Positions 9,226-17,078 of a stretch of DNA of 25,141 bases are shown piece after piece. Numbering within the stretch: the first letter of the stretch is position 1; each line of letters begins with the position of its first letter. Origin of the DNA: Prorocentrum cordatum (lineage: Eukaryota > Sar > Dinophyceae > Prorocentrales > Prorocentraceae); the NCBI GenBank assembly GCA_963575745.1, contig CAUYUJ010015511.1, positions 124,001 to 149,141 of the forward strand. Reading direction: 5' to 3'. The notes below the pieces were generated by a model. The model was not told the origin of the DNA and searched no databases. It was given only the letters and a program-made list of their open reading frames with translations. A program made the translations under genes and the position numbers.

Positions 9226-10174
9226 CAGCAGCGTCTTGTGAGCCACGAGCGGCCTGTGCCTCATCGTCAGCTCCTGGTGGGGTGGCAATCGACCCATCAT
9301 CTGCCCGACGGCGTTTAGCAGCGAGACGTTCCATCTGTTGCTGGTGAGCCGCCCGAGCTTTTTTAGCCTTGGCAGCAGCATCAGCGAATAGCTTCTTCGC
9401 GCCGTCCTGGAGGCCCTTGATGAGAGCCTCGCGGCGCTCCTCGGCCTGGCGGAGTTCATCCTCCCCCAGACCCTCCTCGCCGCCCATGGCGAAGACATCT
9501 CCGAAATCAATGATGAAACCGTCGAGCTTGTCCTCCAGAAGAGCGGAGAGGGACAGCGTGGGCTTGGGGTCGGGTGCCGTCGCAGTGGGGCGAACAGAGG
9601 CGGCGAGCTTGTCGTATTCCGCCTGGAGTTCATCCAAGTGGGACTTGAGCTCCTCCACGTGCGCCCAGTGCTGCTCCAAATCCTGCTGCCACTTGTGATA
9701 TTTGTCCATGGCCTTCTTGAGCTTGGCGTCCTGATGTGTGAGAGCCCAGCGAGCCTTGGACAGGCGAGACTCCAAAGGTGGCTCAGGGGGAGGGCCCTTG
9801 TCCAGCTCATCCAGCCTCCGCTGGCAAGCCTGAGCCAAAGCTGTCTGGCCGCACTTGTTTGACGAGGCAAGCATGGCCACCAACTCAGAACGCTCGAGCT
9901 GAGAGACATCGACTGGCTGAGCAACTGGAGGGGGGCCTCTGGCCCAGCTGGATTCTGGCACGAGAGAGTTCTTCGCATTGTGGGAGACATCCTTGGTTTT
10001 CCATTCACCGCAATGCTTGCACCAAGCGAAAGACCCCAGGTTCTTTCCACATCCACAAGAAAGGCATTTCCACATGGGGCCATTGTGACGGGGGCCCTTG
10101 GCGCCAAGACGAACACAGGGTTTGTAGGTCCAACTCCAATCTGCAGAAGAACCGTGATCAGCAGACGGAGCCAT
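9125..10174 (-). CDS. LINE ORF1 protein: RanBP2-type zinc finger and coiled coil, copy 1
   Basis: ORF1 has 349 residues and is intact. The start chosen is ATG 10174: it is the first ATG in any frame after the spliced-leader relict and has a strong context (G at -3, G at +4). The frame stays open upstream to 10648, but that part lies outside the element. Residues 35-58 form W-x-C-x2-C...N-x6-C-x2-C (WKCLSCG...WCKHCGEW), close to the RanBP2-type zinc finger, which in known proteins often binds single-stranded RNA. Residues about 134-192 are heptad-rich (Leu, Lys, Glu, Gln) and predict a coiled coil. A second helical, acidic-to-basic stretch ends in KRRR. Inferred role: RNA-binding, self-associating partner of ORF2 in the retrotransposition particle. 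The protein is identical in the second copy. Confidence 0.85.
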   Translation of the reverse strand: MAPSADHGSSADWSWTYKPCVRLGAKGPRHNGPMWKCLSCGCGKNLGSFAWCKHCGEWKTKDVSHNAKNSLVPESSWARGPPPVAQPVDVSQLERSELVAMLASSNKCGQTALAQACQRRLDELDKGPPPEPPLESRLSKARWALTHQDAKLKKAMDKYHKWQQDLEQHWAHVEELKSHLDELQAEYDKLAASVRPTATAPDPKPTLSLSALLEDKLDGFIIDFGDVFAMGGEEGLGEDELRQAEERREALIKGLQDGAKKLFADAAAKAKKARAAHQQQMERLAAKRRRADDGSIATPPGADDEAQAARGSQDAADASSSAAATPSATAAFEQEKARRLQQQKEKSSF

Positions 10175-10350
10175 GGCGCCCGAGAGTACAGAAGAGAAAG
10201 GGACGTAGTGGAAAGTGGGCCGAGGCCCTTCTTCGAGAAAGAATCGCTGAAACGCAGAAAACCTCGTCTGACCAAGCAGCGAGGCGTGACTTTGGGGGCC
10301 GTCACTCCCCCGTGCCAGTGAGGTCAGGTCCTGTGCCAAAACACTCCGGA

Positions 10351-10371
10351 CTTGATCCAAAATGGCTACGG
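10351..10371 (-). other. Relict dinoflagellate spliced leader at LINE 5' end, copy 1
   Basis: Minus strand reads CCGTAGCCATTTTGG followed by ATCAAG. This matches positions 2-22 of the conserved dinoflagellate spliced leader except for one base (C to A at position 17). The base before it is G, allowed at the variable first position, but that G is also the last base of the target-site duplication. The relict sits exactly at the element's 5' boundary, so the inserted RNA was a trans-spliced mRNA. Recycling of spliced-leader-bearing cDNA into the genome is known in dinoflagellates. Confidence 0.93.
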
Positions 10372-10388
10372 CGAGAACGCCAGCAGGC
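10372..10388 (-). repeat. LINE target-site duplication, 5' copy (unit 1)
   Basis: Minus strand gcctgctggcgttctcg, identical over 17 bases to 3777-3793, lies directly upstream of the spliced-leader relict. It defines the 5' edge of the LINE insertion to the base. Confidence 0.92.
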
Positions 10389-10470
10389 GCCCGAGAACCT
10401 CCCAAGAGGCCCGGAAAAAGGCCCCCAAGAGGCCCAAAAGAGGCCGCCCCCAAAAGGGTCCCCCCAACGG
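10389..10470. repeat. CCAAGAGG-type repeat, right part, copy 1
   Basis: Several degenerate copies of cccaagaggc and cccaaaagagg continue the repeat seen at 3357-3740. Its position directly beyond the target-site duplication shows that the LINE split a single tract. A second copy is at 16997-17078 because of the tandem duplication. Confidence 0.65.
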
Positions 10471-10599
10471 CCTCACCCGTGGACTTCATAACTCTTCTCG
10501 GGGCCGGCGGAATGGCGTAGGTCTCTTGAACGCATGGAAAGGGTAACGATGGGGGGAACTGGCCCAGGGGGAGAAACACCGACCTGGAATCAGCGATAC

Positions 10600-10619
10600 A
10601 TCGCCGATTGATCGGCGAT
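10600..10619. repeat. Short perfect inverted repeat, copy 1
   Basis: atcgccgat, a 2-base spacer tg, then atcggcgat: nine perfectly paired bases. It recurs at 17208-17227. No role can be assigned; it may be chance or a protein-binding palindrome. Confidence 0.6.
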
Positions 10620-11596
10620 ATGCCCCCGATCCGATAGCGAAGCCGCACGTTCCTGGTCGGGGTGGAGCTATTGGGACCCTGCTAGCGATCAATGGGCGAC
10701 TGCGGGTTAATGTATCCCCCCTAGACCGATTCCCCTTAACGCTGCCCCTGGAAAGGTTCGACGCCGGCGGCGTCTGGAGGGACCGGAGTAGGGAACGTGA
10801 GGGTCTCTCGCTCCTCCGCGGCTTCACCCCTGGACGAACGCCCCGCCTGACGACCCCAGAGAGCACGTGGCCCGAACCCACTGCTCTGGAGCGCCAGACC
10901 GCACCGAAACGATCCGCACATGCACGCGGGAATGAACCTTCGACGCCAGCGTCTTGTGCACAAGGAAGGTGGGCATTGTGCCAAGGGTACTCGTGCATCC
11001 GTGCTCCTCGGCCCAACCCAAACCTCAAGACTCAGCCATGGGCCATGGGCCTCGAGCTTCGGCTTCAATCTAGGCGTCAAATGGCCTTGCATCCTTACCC
11101 TTCTGATCCCGTCACCCTGTACAGCACAGAGCAAGTTGATGAAGATGTATCCGACGCTTGGGGTCGCCAATCCTTGTGTCCCCTCGGACTTCTGCTGTAC
11201 CCCAGGCTGACTCCGAAACCTGCTGCGCTTACAGGATTGTTTGTCCCCTGGTGGGAAGAGAATACGAACATCAGGACTCACCAAAGAGCTGCTGGCAACA
11301 ACGGGTGAAATCACGGACAGATATCAGGTCGGCTCATCGAGCCAACCACCTGTCATAGATGAGCATGTGCAGGTGGCCTGGGGATGCGGCCCTGACGGCT
11401 AGGAACATGCACACGATGGTCCAGCGTGGGACCGAGGCAAGAGGAGTGAGAGAGAGAAGAGCGAGATTGAAAACATGCCAACAAAGCAGCACAGAAGACA
11501 CGTTGACTAAATGTGAACATTCGGGCGGAGAGTGCGCGTGCACCAGAAAGTCGGATGCAGAACGACGAAAACAAGGAAACGCGCGGGGCACGGAGC

Positions 11597-11616
11597 AGAG
11601 AGAGAGAGAGAGAGAG
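11597..11616. repeat. (AG)10 microsatellite, copy 1
   Basis: Ten AG units. The matching tract in the second copy (18205-18226) has eleven units and is the only length difference noticed between the duplicated segments. Confidence 0.85.
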
Positions 11617-12478
11617 CCAGAGAGGGAAAAAGAGAAGAGATGATGAAGTGCAAGCAACACCCCGCAGGCCATCGCCCGACTATTTCAATCACGGCGTGCG
11701 AGCGACCTTAAAGGCGAGCCGATAAAAGAGTCGTCCGCATCTGCGATGCCCTTAAAACTTGAAGACGCACTGGCGATTTTGCCAATCTCATCCTCAGAAT
11801 GGCCGCTTGCTGGTGGGCGGTAGACACAGACCTCCGTCGACACAAGTTGCTCGTGTTGCCTGCCTCTGGACGTCTTGGCCCCATCCCCTGGGACCGTCCA
11901 TTTTCATCACGGGTCGGTGCTTGGTCCACAAAGCCTAGAAACGGCCGCTGGAAACAGAAACAAACGGAAAACCTCCGCACGATTGTTCCTGGTCTCAGGA
12001 GGTCTGGAGAGACAACGACAGCTTGCGGTGGTGCGGTTCGGAAGCTTGTACGACCGGCAGGACGGGCACACTAGCACGGCCGCGCATGAGGGGTGGCAAG
12101 CGGATGAGCAGATTCAGGTACTGAGGTCAGACGAGGTCAACACATACGGCAATGAAGCTCCCCAAGAGAAATCTCGACCGAACCTCACATGAGCATCTCT
12201 CAGGCCAGATCGGTTCGCGAGGGCCCTCGGGCGGCCAGAAAACCAAACGAGAGTGCCCGGCGTGAAAACAAATGCGAAGCCCAGCTCTCAGGGGGTGGAG
12301 AGCGGATGAGTATATGGAGAGGAGGACCCAGACCCTTGACGTCGGCATTACCGATCTTGCCCAACTAGGCTTTGCCAAAGGAGCTCTTTTACTGGTGAAC
12401 AAATCTATTGGGCGAGGGGACATTCATCAGATGCGGCGCTCGACGTTCCTCGGGGTTGCCTGGGAAAGTGCCCGTGTA

Positions 12479-12528
12479 ATGCCAAGCAAAGCCAGGCAAT
12501 GCAAAGCAATGCCGCGCAATGTCAAGCA
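12479..12528. repeat. 10-bp tandem repeat, copy 1
   Basis: Five consecutive 10-base units have the form atgccaagca: atgccaagca, aagccaggca, atgcaaagca, atgccgcgca and atgtcaagca. A second copy lies at 19089-19138. It is a degenerate minisatellite. Confidence 0.75.
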
Positions 12529-12789
12529 ACGCTTGCACTGTAGTGTTCTGCCTTACTCATAACTGTTTTGAACTCTTTTCGGAAGACTGACGGCCCCAAA
12601 TTGGAGTCGCGTCGAATCCAATGTTTGACAATAGTGACCCCTAGAGGTCTCGACCCGTTCCTTGCTCTTTCATCCCGGTGCGAGATCCGACGGTCTCGAA
12701 GCCCGGTACGGCCCGCGGTCGAAAATGGCGTTATGTTTTGGCTTTTGTTTTCACGACGTGAATGGTTTATGAGGATTCTGATGATATTT

Positions 12790-12953
12790 GTGCCAATGCG
12801 GCTGCGGGGTGCGCACGCAATTACACAATCAAGGTCTCAAATCTGCACCGCGCCCACTTGACTGGCTTACCTGCTACGCTGCCTAATTCACCCGTATTAT
12901 GAAATGCATCCGCCCTCGGCCGCGCATGCCTCTACCCTCTGACATGCTACGCA
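12790..12953 (-). repeat. Ty1/copia-like 3' LTR, copy 1
   Basis: This stretch aligns collinearly, in the same orientation, with 21639-21803 at roughly three-quarters identity by eye. It shares blocks such as acctgctacgctgcc, gcatccgccctcg and tgcctctaccctc. It lies downstream (minus strand) of the RNase H end, as a 3' LTR should, while the partner lies upstream of gag. The true ends (TG...CA) are not resolved. Confidence 0.65.
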
Positions 12954-13323
12954 TTAACTCAACGCGCCCACGACTCCGCCAAGCCTGCCAGCCCAGGGAT
13001 CGTGAGGGAATGGTTGACAAAAACTGACTTGGGTAGGGTACATGGGCCTCACCGTCAATCTGGCGCCTGTTGTTGCCAGCGCCGCCAAAGGCCGGTGCAA
13101 TTATAATTCGGATGCTAGAAACGCTTCCCGAGCGAAATTCTGAATGTGTCCGGGCGCACCCTGTTCGGGACACTCCCGCCCGTTTGCCTGCTTGTCTCAA
13201 CTTGTTCTTGGATCCAAGCTTCATCGATATGCCGAGCGGTGATCCCTGGCAGCTCTGGTGGTTCAAATAAATCTTCCTACTATGTCCTAGTTCGTCGTGG
13301 CTAAGTGTGCGGAACGGTTTCCC

Positions 13324-13566
13324 TTCTAAGCCTACGCTGCAGGAGAACTTCACAAGCTTCTCCTGGGTCGTCGGCTCCGTCAGCCTGTGTGTTTCGTTGT
13401 CGCCCGCGTGAGTCATTTCGAACTGCAGGCGCCTGTGTTCGCGCCCCTGCTGCAAAGCCAAGAGCCTGATCTCGATGTGCTTCATCCTGCCTGGTCCTCT
13501 CTTCTTCGCTATATGCAGTGCGTTGCTACTGTCGCTTGCCACGCCAGGCGTCAAGTTCTCGTGCAA
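13324..13566 (-). pseudogene. Ty1/copia-like RNase H C-terminus, copy 1
   Basis: The minus-strand frame includes ASDSSNALHIAKKRGPGR followed by MKHIEIRLLALQQ, then HAGDNETHRLTEPTTQEKLVKF and VGL. This is the C-terminal signature of copia RNase H: the DSS/ARG-GR-KHIE region, then a decayed NP(S/A)D-x2-TK-like block, then EK and VGL. An upstream frame holds LLTKRIAREL, so a frameshift near 13566 is likely. Protease, integrase and RT are absent: only about 330 bases separate this from the gag zinc knuckle, so most of pol was deleted. The open frame runs on to 12883 into non-coding sequence and the LTR. Confidence 0.7.
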
Positions 13567-13898
13567 TTCGCTTGGTCAGCAATGCCAGTTCGAGCGCGTC
13601 GGCCGCTCCAGATCCTCATTCGTGCAACGCGCCTTCCGCTGAGCTCCAAGCCACGCTGCCCTGGTGCCGCGCCTCCGACAGCACGGCGCACCCGTGCCCC
13701 GATCTGGCTGGCTGAGAGTCCTACGGTTGATGCCGCCGCATTGCCAGGCAAAGAGCCCACCGGCGACCAACCGTCCACTTGCGCTGAAGGCTCGTTGACC
13801 GAACCGCCTTCGCCAGTCCGTTCTCTACCTTTGCCTCGGGGGCCCCCGCGAGCACGTCTCTTGGTCTCTGTCTCACCGTCCGTCTGGGCTTAACGCCG

Positions 13899-14551
13899 GA
13901 AGTGCCTTGCGTCGTGGCCCTTACGCCCGCAGTTGAAACACTCGGGTCTGGTGTCTGTCTGGCTCGTATTCCCACTTGTCTTTCCTCCTGTCTTTCTGGC
14001 TTTGCCTCCATCCCGTGCCCCCCTTAGGTACCACCGTCGCCCTTGCCACCGTGGACCCTACCTGTGCCAAGGCCGCGCGCCCTAGTAGGCGCGTCGACAT
14101 TCATGGCATTGGGGCCCCTTGGAGGTCTACGTGGTGGGGGTGGGTACCTCTGGTACCCGTCGTCGCAAATCGCGGTCGCCTGCAGGTACTGGATGGTGGT
14201 CGTCACTCCGTCGTCGTAGGTCCGCTCGCTTGCCATCTGGAGCATCGTCCTGATGTTGCTGGGCGCCTTCTGGAAGCAGATGCTCTTCTCCGCACCCACG
14301 TTGACAAGTTCGCCCACAGACCTTTTACATATCATGCGATGTCGCGTTCCCGCTCCGCGTGAACCCCCGTCAACTTCGCCAGGGTATACGGGCACTCGTT
14401 GACGCTCAGGATGCCCAACATGACACTCTGGGCCCGATCCACCGTAGCTGATTCGTACCTCTTGCGCAGCGCTTCGCAACCTGCTGCAGCGCTCTGTTGC
14501 TTATATCATCGCTTGATCATCTGAAAAACTGCCTTTCACAGTCATGGCCAA
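13899..14551 (-). pseudogene. Ty1/copia-like gag, 5'-truncated, copy 1
   Basis: Three frames carry gag pieces: GCEALRKRYESATVDRAQ and following (about 14481-14332), ICKRSVGELVNVGAEKS to PNAMNVDAPT (about 14335-14024), and a knuckle CFNCGRKGHDARHF (13899-13940). The knuckle keeps C-x2-C-x4-H but has Phe where the last Cys should be. The order (helical capsid-like part, MNVDA-type linker, Gly/Lys-rich tract, knuckle) is that of copia gag. The N-terminus is missing because the tandem-duplication junction cuts it at 14551. Confidence 0.7.
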
Positions 14552-14573
14552 GCTGGATCTCAGGTGGGAGGTC

Positions 14574-15833
14574 CTACTCGTACTCATTGGCGGAGGACTC
14601 TTCCTCCGGGTCAGCAAAGGTCAATCTCGGAGGTGGTAGACCAGGACGAGCGGCTCTGGCAGGCAACTCAACCTCGACGGCTGCACTCCTCTGCGAACTT
14701 CTGGTCCCAGCTGCGGTTCTCCTGGAACGCTTGCTGCGCGGGTCGGCAGACTTGGAAGGCGGCGGCTGATGGGTGAAAGGCTGCGGGAGAGACTGCAAAA
14801 GGGCTTGAGCAAGTGCCGCACGCGCACGAATATCAATCTTGAGGCCGAAGTGGGCTTTGCCTGCAACAGAATTGCGGGCTACCACCGCAGACGCGTCAGC
14901 GGTCAAGCTGGAAATAAGCAACCGAGCGTGGGGAGAGACAATGCCATTGTCCAACATCGCGCCTGACCCAATAGTGCAAGTGTAGTCCACGTCCGTGGGA
15001 ATGACGGGGACGCCTCCCAGCATCGCGGGCCAGCCCGACTGCATGAGCGTAGAAGGAGGAACATTCCAATCAGCGAAGATGGCACACGGGATGTCCAGAC
15101 TTTTGATGAAACTCCCGAGGATGGCCAACTTCTGCAGGTTAACTCCTTTCAGGCCTATGCTGGAAGTCAAGTGAGCCGAAACCAAACAGAGAGAGACCCC
15201 CTGGATGTGCCAGACCACAGGGACAAAGTCAAAGAAATCGATGTGTCCCTTGGTAGATGAGAGGTCCCGCATGCCAACCTGCTGGGCCTGATTCAGGGCC
15301 AGGTGCCTGGAAGAGGAAGTCATGAATGTGTTCTTGAACCCAGGCACTGAACCTCCAGAGAGAGCTGTTCTGTCTGTGGGTCGGGCAGGGGTACAAACCG
15401 CTTAGTAGCCGTTCTTGCTCCAATGCCGCAAGAGGTCATCTGAGTGTTCAGGGCCAGCGTGCGTCTCCACCAAGAGGATGGCATCATACTGGCGCTGGTC
15501 AATGAGGCATTTGGCCGAGGGGCCCCAAGTGGAAAGATTTCGAAAGTATAGATGCCAAGTCTTCCCATGATCCGAATAGAGAGGCCCAACCACTGGAATA
15601 GAAAGAGAAGACTTGTCGGATGAATTGAACAGCTCTGGGAAGTAATCTGGATGCTGCTTACCATCGTAAGTCACAGTGGATTGCCCACCAGCACCAGATC
15701 GTCGTCTGCGGGTGGAGATCCTGACTGAGCCGTCAGAAGCTTGACTTCTCCTTCTGCTGCTGCAGCCTGCGGGCTTTCTCCTGCTCGAAAGCTGCGGTGG
15801 CTGAGGGAGTCGCAGCCGCTGAGGAGCTTGCAT
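14574..15833 (-). pseudogene. LINE ORF2 endonuclease domain, copy 2
   Basis: Second copy of the endonuclease, with the same TAA (15402-15404) and the same TAG (14574-14576), so both stops predate the duplication. It differs from copy 1 by a handful of substitutions, mostly amino-acid changing (for example SIGLKGV versus SIGLTGV, WPAML versus WPTML, ALLQ versus ALLH, QPPPS versus QPLPS). That is the pattern of a sequence not under selection. The RT is missing: after the TAG the sequence runs only 22 bases before the junction with copia gag at 14551. Confidence 0.88.
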
Positions 15834-16782
15834 CAGCAGCGTCTTGTGAGCCACGAGCGGCCTGTGCCTCATCGTCAGCTCCTGGTGGGGTGGCAATCGA
15901 CCCATCATCTGCCCGACGGCGTTTAGCAGCGAGACGTTCCATCTGTTGCTGGTGAGCCGCCCGAGCTTTTTTAGCCTTGGCAGCAGCATCAGCGAATAGC
16001 TTCTTCGCGCCGTCCTGGAGGCCCTTGATGAGAGCCTCGCGGCGCTCCTCGGCCTGGCGGAGTTCATCCTCCCCCAGACCCTCCTCGCCGCCCATGGCGA
16101 AGACATCTCCGAAATCAATGATGAAACCGTCGAGCTTGTCCTCCAGAAGAGCGGAGAGGGACAGCGTGGGCTTGGGGTCGGGTGCCGTCGCAGTGGGGCG
16201 AACAGAGGCGGCGAGCTTGTCGTATTCCGCCTGGAGTTCATCCAAGTGGGACTTGAGCTCCTCCACGTGCGCCCAGTGCTGCTCCAAATCCTGCTGCCAC
16301 TTGTGATATTTGTCCATGGCCTTCTTGAGCTTGGCGTCCTGATGTGTGAGAGCCCAGCGAGCCTTGGACAGGCGAGACTCCAAAGGTGGCTCAGGGGGAG
16401 GGCCCTTGTCCAGCTCATCCAGCCTCCGCTGGCAAGCCTGAGCCAAAGCTGTCTGGCCGCACTTGTTTGACGAGGCAAGCATGGCCACCAACTCAGAACG
16501 CTCGAGCTGAGAGACATCGACTGGCTGAGCAACTGGAGGGGGGCCTCTGGCCCAGCTGGATTCTGGCACGAGAGAGTTCTTCGCATTGTGGGAGACATCC
16601 TTGGTTTTCCATTCACCGCAATGCTTGCACCAAGCGAAAGACCCCAGGTTCTTTCCACATCCACAAGAAAGGCATTTCCACATGGGGCCATTGTGACGGG
16701 GGCCCTTGGCGCCAAGACGAACACAGGGTTTGTAGGTCCAACTCCAATCTGCAGAAGAACCGTGATCAGCAGACGGAGCCAT
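15733..16782 (-). CDS. LINE ORF1 protein, copy 2
   Basis: A 349-residue ORF whose protein is identical to the first copy: RanBP2-type finger at residues 35-58, coiled coil about 134-192, basic KRRR near the C-terminus. Start ATG 16782 is the first after the spliced-leader relict at 16959-16979. Copy 2 has no RT downstream. It is an orphan ORF1 that could at most act in trans. Confidence 0.83.
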   Translation of the reverse strand: MAPSADHGSSADWSWTYKPCVRLGAKGPRHNGPMWKCLSCGCGKNLGSFAWCKHCGEWKTKDVSHNAKNSLVPESSWARGPPPVAQPVDVSQLERSELVAMLASSNKCGQTALAQACQRRLDELDKGPPPEPPLESRLSKARWALTHQDAKLKKAMDKYHKWQQDLEQHWAHVEELKSHLDELQAEYDKLAASVRPTATAPDPKPTLSLSALLEDKLDGFIIDFGDVFAMGGEEGLGEDELRQAEERREALIKGLQDGAKKLFADAAAKAKKARAAHQQQMERLAAKRRRADDGSIATPPGADDEAQAARGSQDAADASSSAAATPSATAAFEQEKARRLQQQKEKSSF

Positions 16783-16958
16783 GGCGCCCGAGAGTACAGA
16801 AGAGAAAGGGACGTAGTGGAAAGTGGGCCGAGGCCCTTCTTCGAGAAAGAATCGCTGAAACGCAGAAAACCTCGTCTGACCAAGCAGCGAGGCGTGACTT
16901 TGGGGGCCGTCACTCCCCCGTGCCAGTGAGGTCAGGTCCTGTGCCAAAACACTCCGGA

Positions 16959-16979
16959 CTTGATCCAAAATGGCTACGG
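16959..16979 (-). other. Relict spliced leader, copy 2
   Basis: Identical to 10351-10371, including the single C-to-A mismatch at leader position 17. It is a passive copy made by the tandem duplication, not a second retrotransposition. Confidence 0.92.
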
Positions 16980-16996
16980 CGAGAACGCCAGCAGGC
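16980..16996 (-). repeat. LINE target-site duplication, 5' copy (unit 2)
   Basis: Third occurrence of gcctgctggcgttctcg (minus strand), carried along by the tandem duplication. No poly(A)-side partner exists for this copy. Confidence 0.9.
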
Positions 16997-17078
16997 GCCC
17001 GAGAACCTCCCAAGAGGCCCGGAAAAAGGCCCCCAAGAGGCCCAAAAGAGGCCGCCCCCAAAAGGGTCCCCCCAACGG
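16997..17078. repeat. CCAAGAGG-type repeat, copy 2
   Basis: Duplicate of 10389-10470, with the same degenerate cccaagaggc motifs. Confidence 0.65.

Larger units (their letters stand above)
3794..10371 (-). mobile_element. Full-length non-LTR retrotransposon (LINE), spliced-leader-capped
   Basis: The element is about 6.58 kb on the minus strand. It begins with a spliced-leader relict (10371-10351), followed by a roughly 180-nt 5' UTR and ORF1 from 10174. ORF2 then carries endonuclease, reverse transcriptase, a CCHC knuckle and RNase H, ending at 3935. A 3' UTR of about 134 nt and A7 (3794-3800) complete it. A perfect 17-bp target-site duplication flanks both ends. The domain order (AP endonuclease, RT, CCHC, RNase H) fits an RNase-H-bearing LINE of the I/R1/Tad/L1-like broad group; I cannot place the clade. 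The copy is dead as read: two in-frame stops, four frameshifts and a lost polymerase Asp. Its 5' 2.4 kb (from 7944 upward) was later duplicated within the 6.6-kb tandem repeat. Confidence 0.93.
10471..12789. other. Unassigned spacer in duplicated unit, copy 1
   Basis: About 2.3 kb has no gene I can support. Open frames (minus 11314-10736, plus 11799-12192, minus 12423-12127) lack domains and overlap antisense. Small structures inside are a perfect 9-bp inverted repeat (10600-10619), an (AG)10 tract (11597-11616) and a 10-bp tandem repeat (12479-12528). The same sequence recurs at 17079-19399. Confidence 0.45.
7944..14551. repeat. Tandem duplication, unit 1 (6608 bp)
   Basis: This segment is repeated head-to-tail by 14552-21161. 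Constant offsets (6608, then 6610 after a dinucleotide repeat) show a single collinear duplication. By eye I count 11 substitutions (8076, 8083, 8154, 8185, 8408, 8540, 9033, 11312, 11505, 13719, 14060) and one extra AG unit in copy 2, about 99.8% identity. The left edge falls inside the LINE between the endonuclease and RT, and the right edge inside a copia-like gag. The trinucleotide gct is shared at 7944-7946, 14552-14554 and 21162-21164. Confidence 0.95.

Noticed and set aside
8794-10305. 503-codon minus-strand open frame overlapping ORF1
   Set aside because: Over ORF1 it is Ser/Arg/Pro-rich shadow sequence with no domain. Only its last part, after about 9118, is real and belongs to the ORF2 endonuclease.
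9778-10491. 237-codon plus-strand open frame (also 16386-17099)
   Set aside because: It is antisense to ORF1, the leader and the repeat tract, and is charged and low in hydrophobic residues. It is explained by the composition of the opposite strand.
10600-10619. Inverted repeat as a terminator or operator
   Set aside because: It has nine paired bases with no T run and no adjacent gene. No regulatory role can be supported in a eukaryotic context.
10175-10648. Upstream 158-codon extension of ORF1 in the same frame
   Set aside because: It crosses the spliced leader and the target-site duplication, so it lies partly outside the element. The first ATG after the leader is 10174.
12883-13323. C-terminal 147 codons of the frame that begins in copia RNase H
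   Set aside because: The protein signature ends near VGL. The rest runs into non-coding sequence and the LTR.
14024-14479. Whole 151-codon minus-strand frame as an intact gag protein
   Set aside because: Its first third is out of frame with the gag signal (GCEALRKRYES lies in another frame). Only the part from ICKRS onward is gag-like.
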